A DNA stretch of 64,000 bases from Myxococcus xanthus (GCF_006402735.1 NZ_CP017174.1:5870001-5934000), one strand, 5' to 3'. Positions 1 to 8,326 are shown, counted from the first letter of the stretch. Numbers and translations are program-made. The notes: generated by a model from the letters alone, not told the origin.

Positions 1-64
1 CGACTTCTTGCTACTGTCTTCTTCGTTGCTGCCTCGCCGTCTTTTTCGTCCGGCGGGGTGTCAG

Positions 65-94
65 CTTCTATTTCAGTTCGGCGTCTTTTATCAA
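65..94 (-). promoter_or_regulatory. Tandem sigma70 promoter P3 (weaker), probable rRNA operon
   Basis: The minus strand carries TTGATA at 94-89, an 18-bp spacer and TAGAAG at 70-65. The -10 is identical to that of P1 and P2, and the element sits at the same roughly 115-bp period. The -35 and spacer are less ideal and the discriminator differs, so this copy is less certain. Confidence 0.4.
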
Positions 95-177
95 GCTGCT
101 TTTTCGCCGCCCTGCTGGCCTCCGGAGTCCTCAGCGCCGCCCAGTGGCTTCCGCTGCTTTCTTCCGGAGAGGCGCGG

Positions 178-205
178 CTTCTACCACCACCGCGTCTCCT
201 GTCAA
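178..205 (-). promoter_or_regulatory. Tandem sigma70 promoter P2, probable rRNA operon
   Basis: This is a near copy of P1 on the minus strand: -35 TTGACA at 205-200, 16-bp spacer, -10 TAGAAG at 183-178, and the same GCCGCGCC discriminator. The identity of both hexamers and of the spacer length argues for duplicated promoter units rather than chance matches. Confidence 0.6.
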
Positions 206-298
206 CCTACTGCGTTGACCGCCGTATTCCATGTTTTCTACTGACTCGCCCGAAGTACCTTCCGCGCCAGTGCGCGGGCTTCTTTGCGAGGGGCGCGG

Positions 299-326
299 CT
301 TCTATCACCGCCGCACTTCCTGTCAA
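299..326 (-). promoter_or_regulatory. Tandem sigma70 promoter P1, probable rRNA operon
   Basis: On the minus strand a perfect -35 TTGACA (326-321) is followed by a 16-bp spacer and a -10 TAGAAG (304-299), then a GC-rich CCGCGCC stretch. The whole element is repeated about 120 bp downstream, with TTGACAGGA at the -35 and TAGAAGCCGCGCC after the spacer conserved. Multiple strong promoters reading into a long gene-free leader are typical of rRNA operons. The rRNA genes themselves are not in the window, so the target is inferred. Confidence 0.6.
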
Positions 327-715
327 CCGTTCGAACGTCTTGTTCCTGACGACCGACCGAACACCCCAGCTCCATCTCCCGTTGAGATGGCTACCCACTC
401 CCCTACCACCCGCCCGCTGGTTTACTGCACCTTTCGGTCGACCTGTCATGGAGCTTCTCCAAACGCTCCGGACCTGGCGAGCTTCCTCATTCAGGAGGGA
501 CTCGGACCAGGTCCGCGGTCTTATCTGAATGCCATTCAGAGAACCAAAACACCCACGCGCCTGATTCCGCTCCCGATGGAGACGGGACATGTGAGTGAGC
601 GCCACCCGACGGACGCCTGTGTGACGCCCGCGCAACGCGGCGAGGTGTGGCCGCTTATCCACCAAGAGATCGGACTGCGCAAGAAGTTTGATTCCGAACA
701 CTTCCGCCGCGGTGG

Positions 716-1345
716 TCAGCCGCCGATTCCCAGGCCCAGCTTGGACACATCCACACGTCCGCGCCGGCAACGCTCCGCCACCACCACCGAGCGCAGCTCA
801 CTATAGGCACGCTCGAAGTCGTCATTCACGACGACGTAGTCGTAGGACGCGATGCCCCGCTCGATCTCCGAGCGAGCCGCCAGCATCCGGCGCCGGATGG
901 TTTCGTCCGAATCCGTCTGACGATCCCTCAGGCGCCGCTCCAGCTCCTCCATAGAGGGGGGCAGCACGAAGATGGTCACCGCATCCGCGTGCTTGCGCTT
1001 GATGGCCTGCCCGCCCTGCACGTCGATGTCGAAGATGGCCGCGCTCTTGCGAGCACGCGCCTCATCCACCACCGACTGGGGGCTTCCATAGAAGTGGCCA
1101 TGGACCTCCGCCCACTCCACGAACTCACCGCGCTCGATCTTCGACTGGAAGGTCGCGACGTCGACGAAGTTGTAGTCCACCCCCTCGCGCTCCTTTCCCC
1201 GAGGCCTCCGGGTGGTGACGCTGATGGAGAACACCGCATCCGGCGTCTCCTTGAGGAGCCGGTGCGCAAGGGTGGTCTTTCCCGCCCCGGAAGGAGCGGA
1301 GAGCACGAGCAACAAGCCAGGCGGGAGTACGGTATTCGCGTTCAT
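716..1345 (-). CDS. gmk: Guanylate kinase
   Basis: Phosphorylates GMP to GDP with ATP in the cytosol, an essential step of guanine nucleotide supply. The 209-residue product is of normal family length. It carries the P-loop APSGAGKTT near residue 17, the GMP-binding stretch SVTTRRPRGKEREGVDY, and the lid-region arginines (RDRQTDSDETIRRR). The ATG start at 1343-1345 overlaps the yicC stop (ATGA), giving translational coupling. A longer upstream frame exists but only reads through yicC in another frame. The yicC-gmk pair is common in bacteria; rpoZ, often next, is not seen here. Confidence 0.95.
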   Translation of the reverse strand: MNANTVLPPGLLLVLSAPSGAGKTTLAHRLLKETPDAVFSISVTTRRPRGKEREGVDYNFVDVATFQSKIERGEFVEWAEVHGHFYGSPQSVVDEARARKSAAIFDIDVQGGQAIKRKHADAVTIFVLPPSMEELERRLRDRQTDSDETIRRRMLAARSEIERGIASYDYVVVNDDFERAYSELRSVVVAERCRRGRVDVSKLGLGIGG

Positions 1346-2220
1346 TCGACGTTCTGCACCTGTTCGCGGATGCGCTCGACCTCGGCCTTCATCGCCACCA
1401 CACGCACGGAAATCTCGGCGTGCTGGCTCTTGGAGCCGGTCGTGTTCACCTCGCGGTGCATCTCCTGCACGAGGAAATCCATTCGGCGGCCAGCGGGCTC
1501 GTTGCTGGCCATGAGGGCACGGAACTGCTCCAGGTGGCTCGCCAGGCGGGTGACCTCCTCGGCGATGTCCGTGCGCTCGGCGAAGAGCGCCACTTCCTGG
1601 GCCAGCCGCTGCGGGTCCACCGCGACGCCACTGGCGAGCTCGGCAATCCGGTCGGTCAGCCGCTGCTGGTATTCCTGCACGGCCTTCGGAGCGAGTTGAG
1701 CCACCTCCTTGCTCCACCCTTCCAGCAGCTTCACCCGGGCATCCAGGTCCGCGTAGATGGCCTCACCTTCGACCTGGCGCATCTTCTCCAGCGCCGTGAG
1801 CGCCTGGTCCAGGGCCGCCTGGAGCGCCTGGGTGGCGGAGTCCAGCTCCACGCCCTTCTCTTCCAGGCGCACCACGCCGGGCTGGTTCGCCACCTGCGAC
1901 CAGGCGACGTCTCCCGGGAGTCCCAGCTCGCTGGCCAGCTCCCGGAACGCGCGCACGTACTCCCGCGCCAGACCGAGGTCCACGGTGGGGACCGTCCCCG
2001 ACGAGGTGGGGGCCTGCCGCTTCACCAGCAGTTCCACCGAGCCTCGGGCAAGCCGGTCCTTCACCTGCTTGGACACCAGAGGTTCCTGGGACGACAGCTC
2101 CCGGGGAAGGCGAACCTTCACTTCACAGAACTTGTGGTTGAGCGAGCGCAGCTCCACGGAGACTTCTTCGTCCCCCACGCGCGCGCGGCCCGCGCCAAAC
2201 CCCGTCATGCTCTTCAACAT
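1342..2220 (-). CDS. yicC: YicC family endoribonuclease
   Basis: A 292-residue member of the YicC/YloC family. The N-terminus MLKSMTGFGAG matches the family hallmark (SMTGF), and the C-terminal half has the DUF1732-type sequence FLVQEMHREVNTTGSKS followed by a helix rich in KAEVERIREQVQNVE. E. coli YicC has been described as an endoribonuclease; function here is transferred by family. The ATG at 2220 was chosen because it places the hallmark at the N-terminus; an upstream in-frame extension to 2316 lacks family sequence. It is the first gene of the gmk operon and is divergent from the heptosyltransferase-like gene, with 84 bp between starts. Confidence 0.9.
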   Translation of the reverse strand: MLKSMTGFGAGRARVGDEEVSVELRSLNHKFCEVKVRLPRELSSQEPLVSKQVKDRLARGSVELLVKRQAPTSSGTVPTVDLGLAREYVRAFRELASELGLPGDVAWSQVANQPGVVRLEEKGVELDSATQALQAALDQALTALEKMRQVEGEAIYADLDARVKLLEGWSKEVAQLAPKAVQEYQQRLTDRIAELASGVAVDPQRLAQEVALFAERTDIAEEVTRLASHLEQFRALMASNEPAGRRMDFLVQEMHREVNTTGSKSQHAEISVRVVAMKAEVERIREQVQNVE

Positions 2221-2304
2221 TGGGCGGTTGCTAGGGGCTTTCGGGGCCGAGGTCAAGCCGCGCGCTTGCACCGCCCCCAGTTCTGTGTAGGGTCCCGCCG
2301 CGAG

Positions 2305-3399
2305 ATGTCCTGGCACAAGCGGCTCGAATTATGGGCGAAGCTGGCACTGGCGCTCGTGGCGTCCGCCCTCCTGTGGCGCCCGGGCCGCCGGCGGCGTCCT
2401 GGCACCCCACTTCCTGGTCCTCGCAAGGTGCTGCTCGTGCGGCCCGACAACCGCGTGGGCGAGGCGCTCCTCACCACCCCGCTGATGAGGACCCTCAAGG
2501 CGCACCTCCCTTCCGCGCCAGAGGTCCACGTCCTGGTGCACGCGAAGGTCGCTCGAGTCCTGAACGGCCACCCGGACGCGGACGTCATCATTCCCTTCGA
2601 CCGGCGCAGAATCTGGATGGGCCCCCTGGCCCCCGGCATCGCCGCGCTGCGACGTGCCCGGTACGACGTCGTGGTCGACTGCGCCAACTGGGAGTCGCCC
2701 TCGGTCACGAGCGCGCTCGTGTCCCGGCTCGCGGGCCCCGAGGCCGTCGTCATCGGGCCCGACCTCTGGCCTGTGTCCCGTCTACACTCGCTGCCTGTCC
2801 CCGCTCGCACGGACACGCGGAACGAAGCCGTTCAACGGACGCACCTGCTGACCCCGCTCACGAACGGCGAGGTGGCGCGTGGATTGTCCTTCCGCGAGCC
2901 CTCCGTGGGCCCGGCCATCCGCGCCTATCTGGACGCCCTGGCCGGGAAGTCCTTCGCGGTCATCAATCCCGGTGGGCGGTTGGGACCTCGGCGGATTCCA
3001 CCCGCGGCCTTCGCCGCCGCGGCTCGGGCACTGGTGGCGCTGGGGCGTACCCCCATCGTCACCTGGGGCCCCGGGGAAGAAGCGCTCGCGCGCGGGGTGG
3101 TGGAGGCCGCCCCTGGCGCCGAGCTCGCGCCCGCGAGCAATCTAGACGAACTGGCCGCCCTGATGCGCGCGGCCGGCTTCACCCTCTGCAACAACACCGG
3201 CCCCATGCACCTGTCCGTCGCGGTGGGTGCCCCCACACTGGCCTTCTTCCTGCGGATGGACATGGAGCGATGGGGCCATGCGTACGCCCCCCACCGCATG
3301 GTGGACCTCACCCCCCTGGTCGATGGTGCAGGGGGTCAGGGGTTGGAGGAGCGGGCCGCCGAAGAGGTCCGGGCGTTCGCGGCGAGCCTCTCCTCCTGA
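2305..3399 (+). CDS. GT9 family heptosyltransferase-like glycosyltransferase
   Basis: A 364-residue protein of the ADP-heptose:LPS heptosyltransferase fold. Residues 1-22 form a hydrophobic, probably membrane-associated N-terminus, followed by an Arg-rich patch. The N-domain motif is VRPDNRVGEALLTTPLMRTL, where most GT9 enzymes have GD rather than GE. The C-domain has FAVINPGGRLGPRRIP and the donor-site signature LCNNTGPMHLSVAVGAPT. It is expected to add a heptose-type sugar to the LPS core at the inner face of the inner membrane. It stands alone on the plus strand, converging with the LPS operon 4 bp away. The exact acceptor cannot be told. Confidence 0.8.
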   Translation: MSWHKRLELWAKLALALVASALLWRPGRRRRPGTPLPGPRKVLLVRPDNRVGEALLTTPLMRTLKAHLPSAPEVHVLVHAKVARVLNGHPDADVIIPFDRRRIWMGPLAPGIAALRRARYDVVVDCANWESPSVTSALVSRLAGPEAVVIGPDLWPVSRLHSLPVPARTDTRNEAVQRTHLLTPLTNGEVARGLSFREPSVGPAIRAYLDALAGKSFAVINPGGRLGPRRIPPAAFAAAARALVALGRTPIVTWGPGEEALARGVVEAAPGAELAPASNLDELAALMRAAGFTLCNNTGPMHLSVAVGAPTLAFFLRMDMERWGHAYAPHRMVDLTPLVDGAGGQGLEERAAEEVRAFAASLSS

Positions 3400-3403
3400 G
3401 GAT

Positions 3404-3592
3404 TCACGTCCCGGACACGGGAGGCTCAGCCACCGCCTGTTCGGGCGTCAGCCTGGGGATTCCCTCTTCCACTGGCCAGCTCAGGCGGCACGGCTCGCAG
3501 GAGACTCGAGATTGAGCCTCCTGCTCCCGAAGTGGTGCCTTGCAGTGAGGGCAGCCCAGGACGGCCCGCACCTCTGCGGCCATGAATGACAC
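3404..3592 (-). CDS. Trm112/YcaR-like small zinc-ribbon protein
   Basis: A 62-residue protein with two Cys pairs, LGCPHCKAPL and VSCEPCRLSWPV, then the typical GIPRLTPEQA tail of the Trm112-like (YcaR, UPF0434) family. These proteins bind zinc; Trm112 itself is an activator of methyltransferases, and the bacterial role is not well defined. It is the last gene of the long LPS operon, 3 bp after hldE2; in E. coli ycaR also follows lpxK. The start is either GTG at 3592 or ATG at 3583 (MAAEVRAVLG); neither has a strong ribosome-binding site. Confidence 0.8.
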   Translation of the reverse strand: MSFMAAEVRAVLGCPHCKAPLREQEAQSRVSCEPCRLSWPVEEGIPRLTPEQAVAEPPVSGT

Positions 3593-3595
3593 CGG

Positions 3596-4084
3596 CTAAC
3601 TCGTGCCCTCGCGGCCCAGCCGCCGGGCCAGGTCCGTGGTGCTGTGGTCCTTCGGGTCTCCGGAGACGGCTGTCCGCCCACCATAGGCGCGGACCTCATC
3701 TGCCTCAGGGATGCTGTCCGGGGTGTAGTCCGTCCCCTTCACGTGCACGTCCGGCTTCAACGCCCGGATGATGACGCGAACGTTGGACTCGTCGAAGACG
3801 ATAACCCGGTCCGTGCAGGCCAGCGCCGCGACGAGCTCCGCCCGCTCTCCCTCGGGAATGTAGGGCCGGCCGGGCCCCTTGTAGGCCCGGGTGGAAGCGT
3901 CCGAGTTCACCGCCACCACGAGGACATCCGCCAGGGCACGCGCCCCTTCCAGGTAGCGGACGTGCCCCACGTGCAGCAGGTCGAAGACGCCATTGGCCAG
4001 CGCCACCGTGCGCCCTTCGGCCCGCCAGCGCTCACGCTCCGCCGCCACCTTCGCGAGCGATTGGATTTTCTCGAGGGTGCTCAT
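3596..4084 (-). CDS. hldE2: D-glycero-beta-D-manno-heptose 1-phosphate adenylyltransferase (HldE C-domain, stand-alone)
   Basis: Transfers AMP to heptose 1-phosphate to give ADP-heptose, the activated sugar for the LPS inner core. The 162-residue protein holds the cytidylyltransferase-like fold with nucleotide motif NGVFDLLHVGHVRYL (GxFDxxHxGH) and the second signature VKGTDYTPDSIPEADEV. In E. coli this domain is fused to the kinase in one HldE protein; here it is a separate gene whose ATG overlaps the kinase stop (ATGA, 4081-4084), so equal production through coupling is likely. Confidence 0.92.
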   Translation of the reverse strand: MSTLEKIQSLAKVAAERERWRAEGRTVALANGVFDLLHVGHVRYLEGARALADVLVVAVNSDASTRAYKGPGRPYIPEGERAELVAALACTDRVIVFDESNVRVIIRALKPDVHVKGTDYTPDSIPEADEVRAYGGRTAVSGDPKDHSTTDLARRLGREGTS

Positions 4085-5094
4085 CTCGCGCTCCGAAGCT
4101 CTTCGAGCAGTTCATCGCGGGACACCGTCGCGGTGCCCGGCTTCTGCACCACCAACGAGCCCGCCACGTTCGCCAGCCGCGCCGCATCGCCGAGCGAGGC
4201 CTTCGCGGCCAGCGCCAGGGCGAACGTCGCAATCACCGTGTCTCCCGCGCCCGTCACATCCACCGCCGCCTTCGCACCATGGACGGGAATGAGGTCCACG
4301 CCCCCGTCCGCATCGAAGAGCGCCATGCCATGGCGGCCTCGCGTCACCAGGAGCGCGCGGCACGCCAGTCGCTTCAACGCGGCGTGCCCCGCTTCCAGCA
4401 TGTCCTCCTGGGTCCGAACGGGCCGCCCCGCGAGCGCCTCCAGCTCCGGCTCGTTGGGCTTGCAGACCGTGAGTCCCGAGAAGGAAGACAGGGCATAGCG
4501 GCTGTCCACACACACGGGCATGCCGTCCGCGGCCAGGCGACGCAGCACATCGCGCACCTCGTCCCCCAGCACACCCGCGCCGTAGTCGGACACCACCACC
4601 GCGTCCGCGTCCTGGGCAGAGGCTTCCACCTGCCGCGCCAGCGCCTTGCGCATCTTCGGGGGAAGCGTGCCTCGCTGCCCCCGGTCCAGCCGCAACATCT
4701 GCTGCCGCGTGGTGCTCACCCCACCGGCCAGGATGCGCGTCTTCGTCTCAGTCTCGATGCCGCGGCCGCTCACCGCGTCCAGTTGGATGCCGGACTCGGT
4801 GCACAGGCGGCGCAGCTCCTTGCCCATCTCGTCCTGGCCCAGCGCGCCGACCGCGGAGACCTGACCGGACAGGGCTCGCACGTTGGCCGCCACGTTGGCG
4901 CCACCTCCGAGCTTCACCTCCGCGGACTCGTAGCGGACGATGAGCACGGGTGCTTCCCGGCTCACCCGGTCCGTCTGTCCGTAGATGTAGTGGTCGGCAA
5001 CGAGGTCGCCCACCAGCAACACCTTGCGGCGGGCAAACGCGTGCGGCAGGCGGGCGAGCGACGGCATCGAACGAGCGGGCGAGACTGCGGCCAT
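4081..5094 (-). CDS. hldE1: D-glycero-beta-D-manno-heptose 7-phosphate kinase (HldE N-domain, stand-alone)
   Basis: PfkB/ribokinase-family kinase that phosphorylates heptose 7-phosphate at C1 for ADP-heptose synthesis. Visible are the N-terminal substrate motif GDLVADHYIYGQTDRVSREA, the KLGGGANVAANVRAL glycine signature and the C-terminal catalytic motif DVTGAGDTVIA with the base Asp. The chosen ATG at 5094 lies 31 bp after the lpxK stop and gives 337 residues, close to the family norm. An in-frame start at 5145 would overlap lpxK; the Met of MPSLARLPHAF is a shorter alternative. It sits between lpxK and the adenylyltransferase. Confidence 0.92.
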   Translation of the reverse strand: MAAVSPARSMPSLARLPHAFARRKVLLVGDLVADHYIYGQTDRVSREAPVLIVRYESAEVKLGGGANVAANVRALSGQVSAVGALGQDEMGKELRRLCTESGIQLDAVSGRGIETETKTRILAGGVSTTRQQMLRLDRGQRGTLPPKMRKALARQVEASAQDADAVVVSDYGAGVLGDEVRDVLRRLAADGMPVCVDSRYALSSFSGLTVCKPNEPELEALAGRPVRTQEDMLEAGHAALKRLACRALLVTRGRHGMALFDADGGVDLIPVHGAKAAVDVTGAGDTVIATFALALAAKASLGDAARLANVAGSLVVQKPGTATVSRDELLEELRSAR

Positions 5095-5125
5095 GGCGGC
5101 GGTTTGTCCCACAGGCGCCCCCACC

Positions 5126-6289
5126 TCACAAGCCGCGCGGTGCATCCTCCAGCCCGAGCGCCCGCCGCAGATGGCTCTCGCCGTCCAGGACCTCGACCCC
5201 CAGGCGGACCATCCAGGCCTCGAAGCCCGGAGGCAGACGCACCGCGTCCTTTTCCGTCGTCACCACCCGGGCCCCCTGCCGCGCCGCTCGCGCCTGGACG
5301 TCACGCAGCTCGTCTGCGGTGAAGCGATGGTGGTCCGGGAACAACGCGGCGTCGCGCACCTCCGTCCCGAGCCCCTGCAAGGTCTTCAGGAAGGCCCCCG
5401 GCCGGGCAAGACCCGCCAGAGCGAATACCGGCTGTCCCGTGAGCGCTGTCACGGGATGAAGGTTGCCCTCCGGGTCCACCCAGGCCGTGGGTCGATAACG
5501 TGTCCTCACCCTGGGAATCCCCGGGCTGGAGGGCAACCACCCGTCGAGCGCGTCGGAGAAGCGCTCCGACGTCTCGGCCGTCGGCACCAGTGGGTGCGTG
5601 GTGGTGAGCGGGAGCGCAGCGGAATCTGGCGCCGTGGCGGACGCCCTCAGCCAGAACAGCGTTGCGCGACGAAGCGACGCAGGGGGCTCACGCAGCGGCC
5701 CCCGGGGGAGCAGTTGGCCGTTGCCCAGCCCCACGGACTCATCCACGACCACGAAGTCCTCGTCTCGCGCGAGGCGGCGGTGCTGGAACCCATCGTCCAG
5801 CAGCACCGTGTCCAGGCCGAACTCGTCCCGCGCGCGGTAGGCACTCGCGACCCGGTCCGAGCCCACGAAGAGCCGGACCTGAGGGCAGCGACGCGCCAGC
5901 AGGAGCGGCTCATCGCCCGCGAGCCCCGAGGAAGGAAGCGGCTCCGTCCCGATGAAGGTCAGCGGCGCACGTGAGGCGCGGCCATACCCACGCGTCAGGA
6001 TGCCCACCTTGCGGCCCGCTTGGACCAACTGCTCCGCCAGATGGAGCACCGCGGGCGTCTTGCCCGTGCCCCCCACGTTGACGTTGCCCACGGAGATGAC
6101 CTTGAGCCCCTCCACCCGCTCCGCGCGCAGCAGTCCCGCGTCGTAGAGCGCCCCCCGCACGTGCACGGCGGCCGCATACGTCCACGACAGCAACGTGAGC
6201 GGCGACAGCAGGGCACGGCGGCCCCAGGGCTCCGGCGACGACGGGTAGAACACCCGCTCGATGGCGGTGGGGGCATCTGGAGATGTCAC
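5126..6289 (-). CDS. lpxK: Tetraacyldisaccharide 4'-kinase LpxK
   Basis: Phosphorylates the 4' position of the lipid A disaccharide at the inner membrane. The 387-residue protein has an N-terminal membrane-associating segment (LLSPLTLLSWTYAAAVHVRG), the Walker A variant SVGNVNVGGTGKTPAV, the LTRGYGR motif and DEPLLLARR. Its GTG start overlaps the stop of the upstream glycosyltransferase (GTGA, 6286-6289). A longer frame into the neighbour encodes low-complexity sequence without family similarity and was rejected. In E. coli lpxK follows msbA; here both are in the same operon but separated by four genes. Confidence 0.92.
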   Translation of the reverse strand: MTSPDAPTAIERVFYPSSPEPWGRRALLSPLTLLSWTYAAAVHVRGALYDAGLLRAERVEGLKVISVGNVNVGGTGKTPAVLHLAEQLVQAGRKVGILTRGYGRASRAPLTFIGTEPLPSSGLAGDEPLLLARRCPQVRLFVGSDRVASAYRARDEFGLDTVLLDDGFQHRRLARDEDFVVVDESVGLGNGQLLPRGPLREPPASLRRATLFWLRASATAPDSAALPLTTTHPLVPTAETSERFSDALDGWLPSSPGIPRVRTRYRPTAWVDPEGNLHPVTALTGQPVFALAGLARPGAFLKTLQGLGTEVRDAALFPDHHRFTADELRDVQARAARQGARVVTTEKDAVRLPPGFEAWMVRLGVEVLDGESHLRRALGLEDAPRGL

Positions 6290-7314
6290 GCGGTGCGCCT
6301 CGCTCGCGCGTAGAGCGCGAGGACCTCCGCGGCAATCTGCTCGTTCGTCGGATGCCGCACGGGCGCTCGCTGGTCGGACAGCGCCGCGGCGACCACGGCT
6401 TCCGGCGTCGGTGTCTCCACCCGTGCGTCCGCCAGGTCTGGCAAGGCGCCTTCGTCCACCGCCACCACGCGGACGCCGCACGCACGGGCCTGGGCCGCCG
6501 CGCGGGCGCTCCAGTCATTGCCCAGGCCGAGCAGCCAGACCTCATCCAGCGCTCGCAGCCACCGCGCGAAGGCGTCCCCCTGTTGGTAGCCCGCGAACGT
6601 AACGGCATCCGCCAGTCCCAGGTCCTGGACCTGTTTGCGCGTCTGCTCCAGCAGGCCGCCGTCCCCCACCAGCACCAAACGCGCTCCGGGCCGCTGCTTC
6701 CGATACAGGGCAAAGGCGTCCACCCCCACCGCGTGCCGTCGTGAAGGCTGGAACGTGGAGACCATTCCGATGACAGGTGTGCCTTCGAGTCCGAGCTCTG
6801 CTCGCAGGGACCGCGCGTTTGGCACCGGATGGAACCGGGCGTCCACCAGGGCTGGCAGTAGCTGGGCTGTCGCGCCCTTCTCCAGCAGGCGGGGAAGCAG
6901 GGCGCTCGCGGGGACCGTGTAGGCGTCCGCGGCCGGGAGCGAGGAGCGCAATGAGCGCGGGGCGTGCAGCGAGCGCACCAGGATGGCGCCCGAAGGCCGT
7001 CCCCACCTCGCCAGCAGGTGGTCATGACTGAAATGCGAGTGCACCACGTCCACCGTCCGCGCCTTCAAGCGGCGCAGGTCGCGCCACATCCGCCACGGCG
7101 GGGACTTCACGGACAGCTCCAAGCCCCCTTCGTCCAGAAGACCGAGTTCCTCGAAGCGCGGCGCCGCGGGTTCCTCGGCCAGCACCTCCTTGCGTCGGCG
7201 GTCCACCGCCACCGTGACGTCGTGTCCCGCGGCGCGCTGCGCCTGGGCCAGGAGCGCCACGTTCTCGGCCGGGCCGCTGAAGAAGGGACTCGCGAGCAGG
7301 TGGAGGATTCGCAT
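6286..7314 (-). CDS. GT4 family glycosyltransferase (degenerate EX7E motif)
   Basis: A 342-residue GT-B glycosyltransferase. The N-terminus MRILHLLASPFFSGPAENV is the typical GT4 start with the Gly-rich acceptor loop. The inter-domain stretch IGMVSTFQPSRRHAVGVDA and the donor-side LVLVGDGGLLEQTRKQVQDL are clear. The usual C-terminal EX7E signature is not intact: in NDWSARAAAQARACGVRVV the two Glu positions appear as Asp and Gln. It is expected to add an LPS core or O-chain sugar in the cytoplasm. It overlaps lpxK and follows a second GT4 by 4 bp. Sugar specificity is unknown. Confidence 0.8.
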   Translation of the reverse strand: MRILHLLASPFFSGPAENVALLAQAQRAAGHDVTVAVDRRRKEVLAEEPAAPRFEELGLLDEGGLELSVKSPPWRMWRDLRRLKARTVDVVHSHFSHDHLLARWGRPSGAILVRSLHAPRSLRSSLPAADAYTVPASALLPRLLEKGATAQLLPALVDARFHPVPNARSLRAELGLEGTPVIGMVSTFQPSRRHAVGVDAFALYRKQRPGARLVLVGDGGLLEQTRKQVQDLGLADAVTFAGYQQGDAFARWLRALDEVWLLGLGNDWSARAAAQARACGVRVVAVDEGALPDLADARVETPTPEAVVAAALSDQRAPVRHPTNEQIAAEVLALYARARRTA

Positions 7315-7318
7315 CCAG

Positions 7319-8326
7319 TCAGCGCTCCCCGGTGACCCGGTACACGTCGGCCAGGGCTCGCGCCTCGTGCTCCACGCCACACCGCCGCCGGGCCTCCTCG
7401 GCCGCGTTACGACCTATCTCCCTGGCGCGCTCGGGCTCTCGCATCAGCATGTCCAGCAGCTCGCGCAAGCCCTGGACGTCTCCGGGTTCGAAGAAGAAGC
7501 CCGTGCGGCCGTGTTCGATGAGCGTGTCCAGGTACGGCAGCTTCGAGGCCACCACGCAGCAACCCGAGGCCATGGCCTCCACGTGCACCAGCGAATAGCC
7601 CTCCGCGTACGAGGGGTGCACCAAGATGCTCAGCCCCTGGTACCAGGGCTCGATGACGGACTGCTCGCCGGGCAATGCGATGCGGTCCTCGATGCCCGCC
7701 ATCTGCTGATTCAGCCAGTCCAGGTCCGGCCCCTTCGCGAGCCCGACCAGCACGGGTTGCCAGTCGGGATGCGCGGGAAGGAGCGGCCGGATGGCCTGCA
7801 CGAAGTCTCCCTGCCCCTTCTCCTTCCGGATGCGTCCGATGACGCCGATGCCGTAACGCCCGCCCAGGCCGAGCTTGCGCCATGCCGCGTCCCGGTCCTC
7901 GGGCGGGTGGAAGCGCGTGAGGTCGATGCCATGTGAGACCACCGTGGACGGCAGCGCGATGACGTCCGCGACCTGCTTCGTCAACGAGACGAGCGCATCC
8001 GCGCCCCTCGCGATGAAGCGGGTGAAGCCGCTGGGCGCTATCGAGGTGTGCCGGGTGAAGACGAGGCGGACCTCCCGGCCCAGCAGCTTCAGCAGCATGC
8101 CCACCAGGAGCTCGTTGTTCCGGTGCGCATGCCACACCACGGGCTCGCGGCGCAGGCGACGGAGCAGCTCCGGCCAGGTGATTCTGGGCAGCCCCTCACT
8201 CAGGCCCGAGCCGATGACGCGCGTCTCCGAGCCCGAATCCCGGACGAGCGCGGGCACCACCGTCTCCACGTGGCGCGTCACGCCCGTGTAGCGGTGATGG
8301 AAATGCGGATGGACGATGAGCGTCAT
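7319..8326 (-). CDS. GT4 family glycosyltransferase
   Basis: A 335-residue GT-B glycosyltransferase with N-terminus LIVHPHFHHRYTGVTRHV, the hinge IGRIRKEKGQGDFVQAI and an intact EX7E donor motif in SYAEGYSLVHVEAMASG. It probably extends the LPS core next to the Kdo region, since its ATG overlaps the waaA stop (ATGA, 8323-8326), so the two are translationally coupled. The intact catalytic motif contrasts with the neighbouring GT4. The sugar and linkage cannot be read from sequence. Confidence 0.85.
   Translation of the reverse strand: MTLIVHPHFHHRYTGVTRHVETVVPALVRDSGSETRVIGSGLSEGLPRITWPELLRRLRREPVVWHAHRNNELLVGMLLKLLGREVRLVFTRHTSIAPSGFTRFIARGADALVSLTKQVADVIALPSTVVSHGIDLTRFHPPEDRDAAWRKLGLGGRYGIGVIGRIRKEKGQGDFVQAIRPLLPAHPDWQPVLVGLAKGPDLDWLNQQMAGIEDRIALPGEQSVIEPWYQGLSILVHPSYAEGYSLVHVEAMASGCCVVASKLPYLDTLIEHGRTGFFFEPGDVQGLRELLDMLMREPERAREIGRNAAEEARRRCGVEHEARALADVYRVTGER

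Larger units (their letters stand above)
1..715. other. Non-coding region with rRNA-type promoters; no gene seen
   Basis: No open frame here resembles a protein, and the overlapping frames on both strands look like GC-composition artefacts. The left third holds three minus-strand promoter-like elements annotated separately. Two further inverted repeats are visible: a 7-bp stem with 5-nt loop at 372-390, and a 7-bp stem with 3-nt loop (TCTGAAT/ATTCAGA) at 524-540. The second lies about 180 bp downstream of the gmk stop and could mark the end of that transcript, although no T-tract follows it. I read the region as the spacer between gmk and a leftward rRNA operon whose genes lie before base 1. 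Confidence 0.55.

Noticed and set aside
1..528. Short plus-strand frames in the first 0.5 kb as genes
   Set aside because: They cover the tandem promoter array and have no family features or ribosome-binding sites.
716..1717. A 333-codon version of gmk
   Set aside because: The extra N-terminus lies inside yicC in a different frame and lacks similarity to guanylate kinase; the ATGA-coupled start at 1345 is better.
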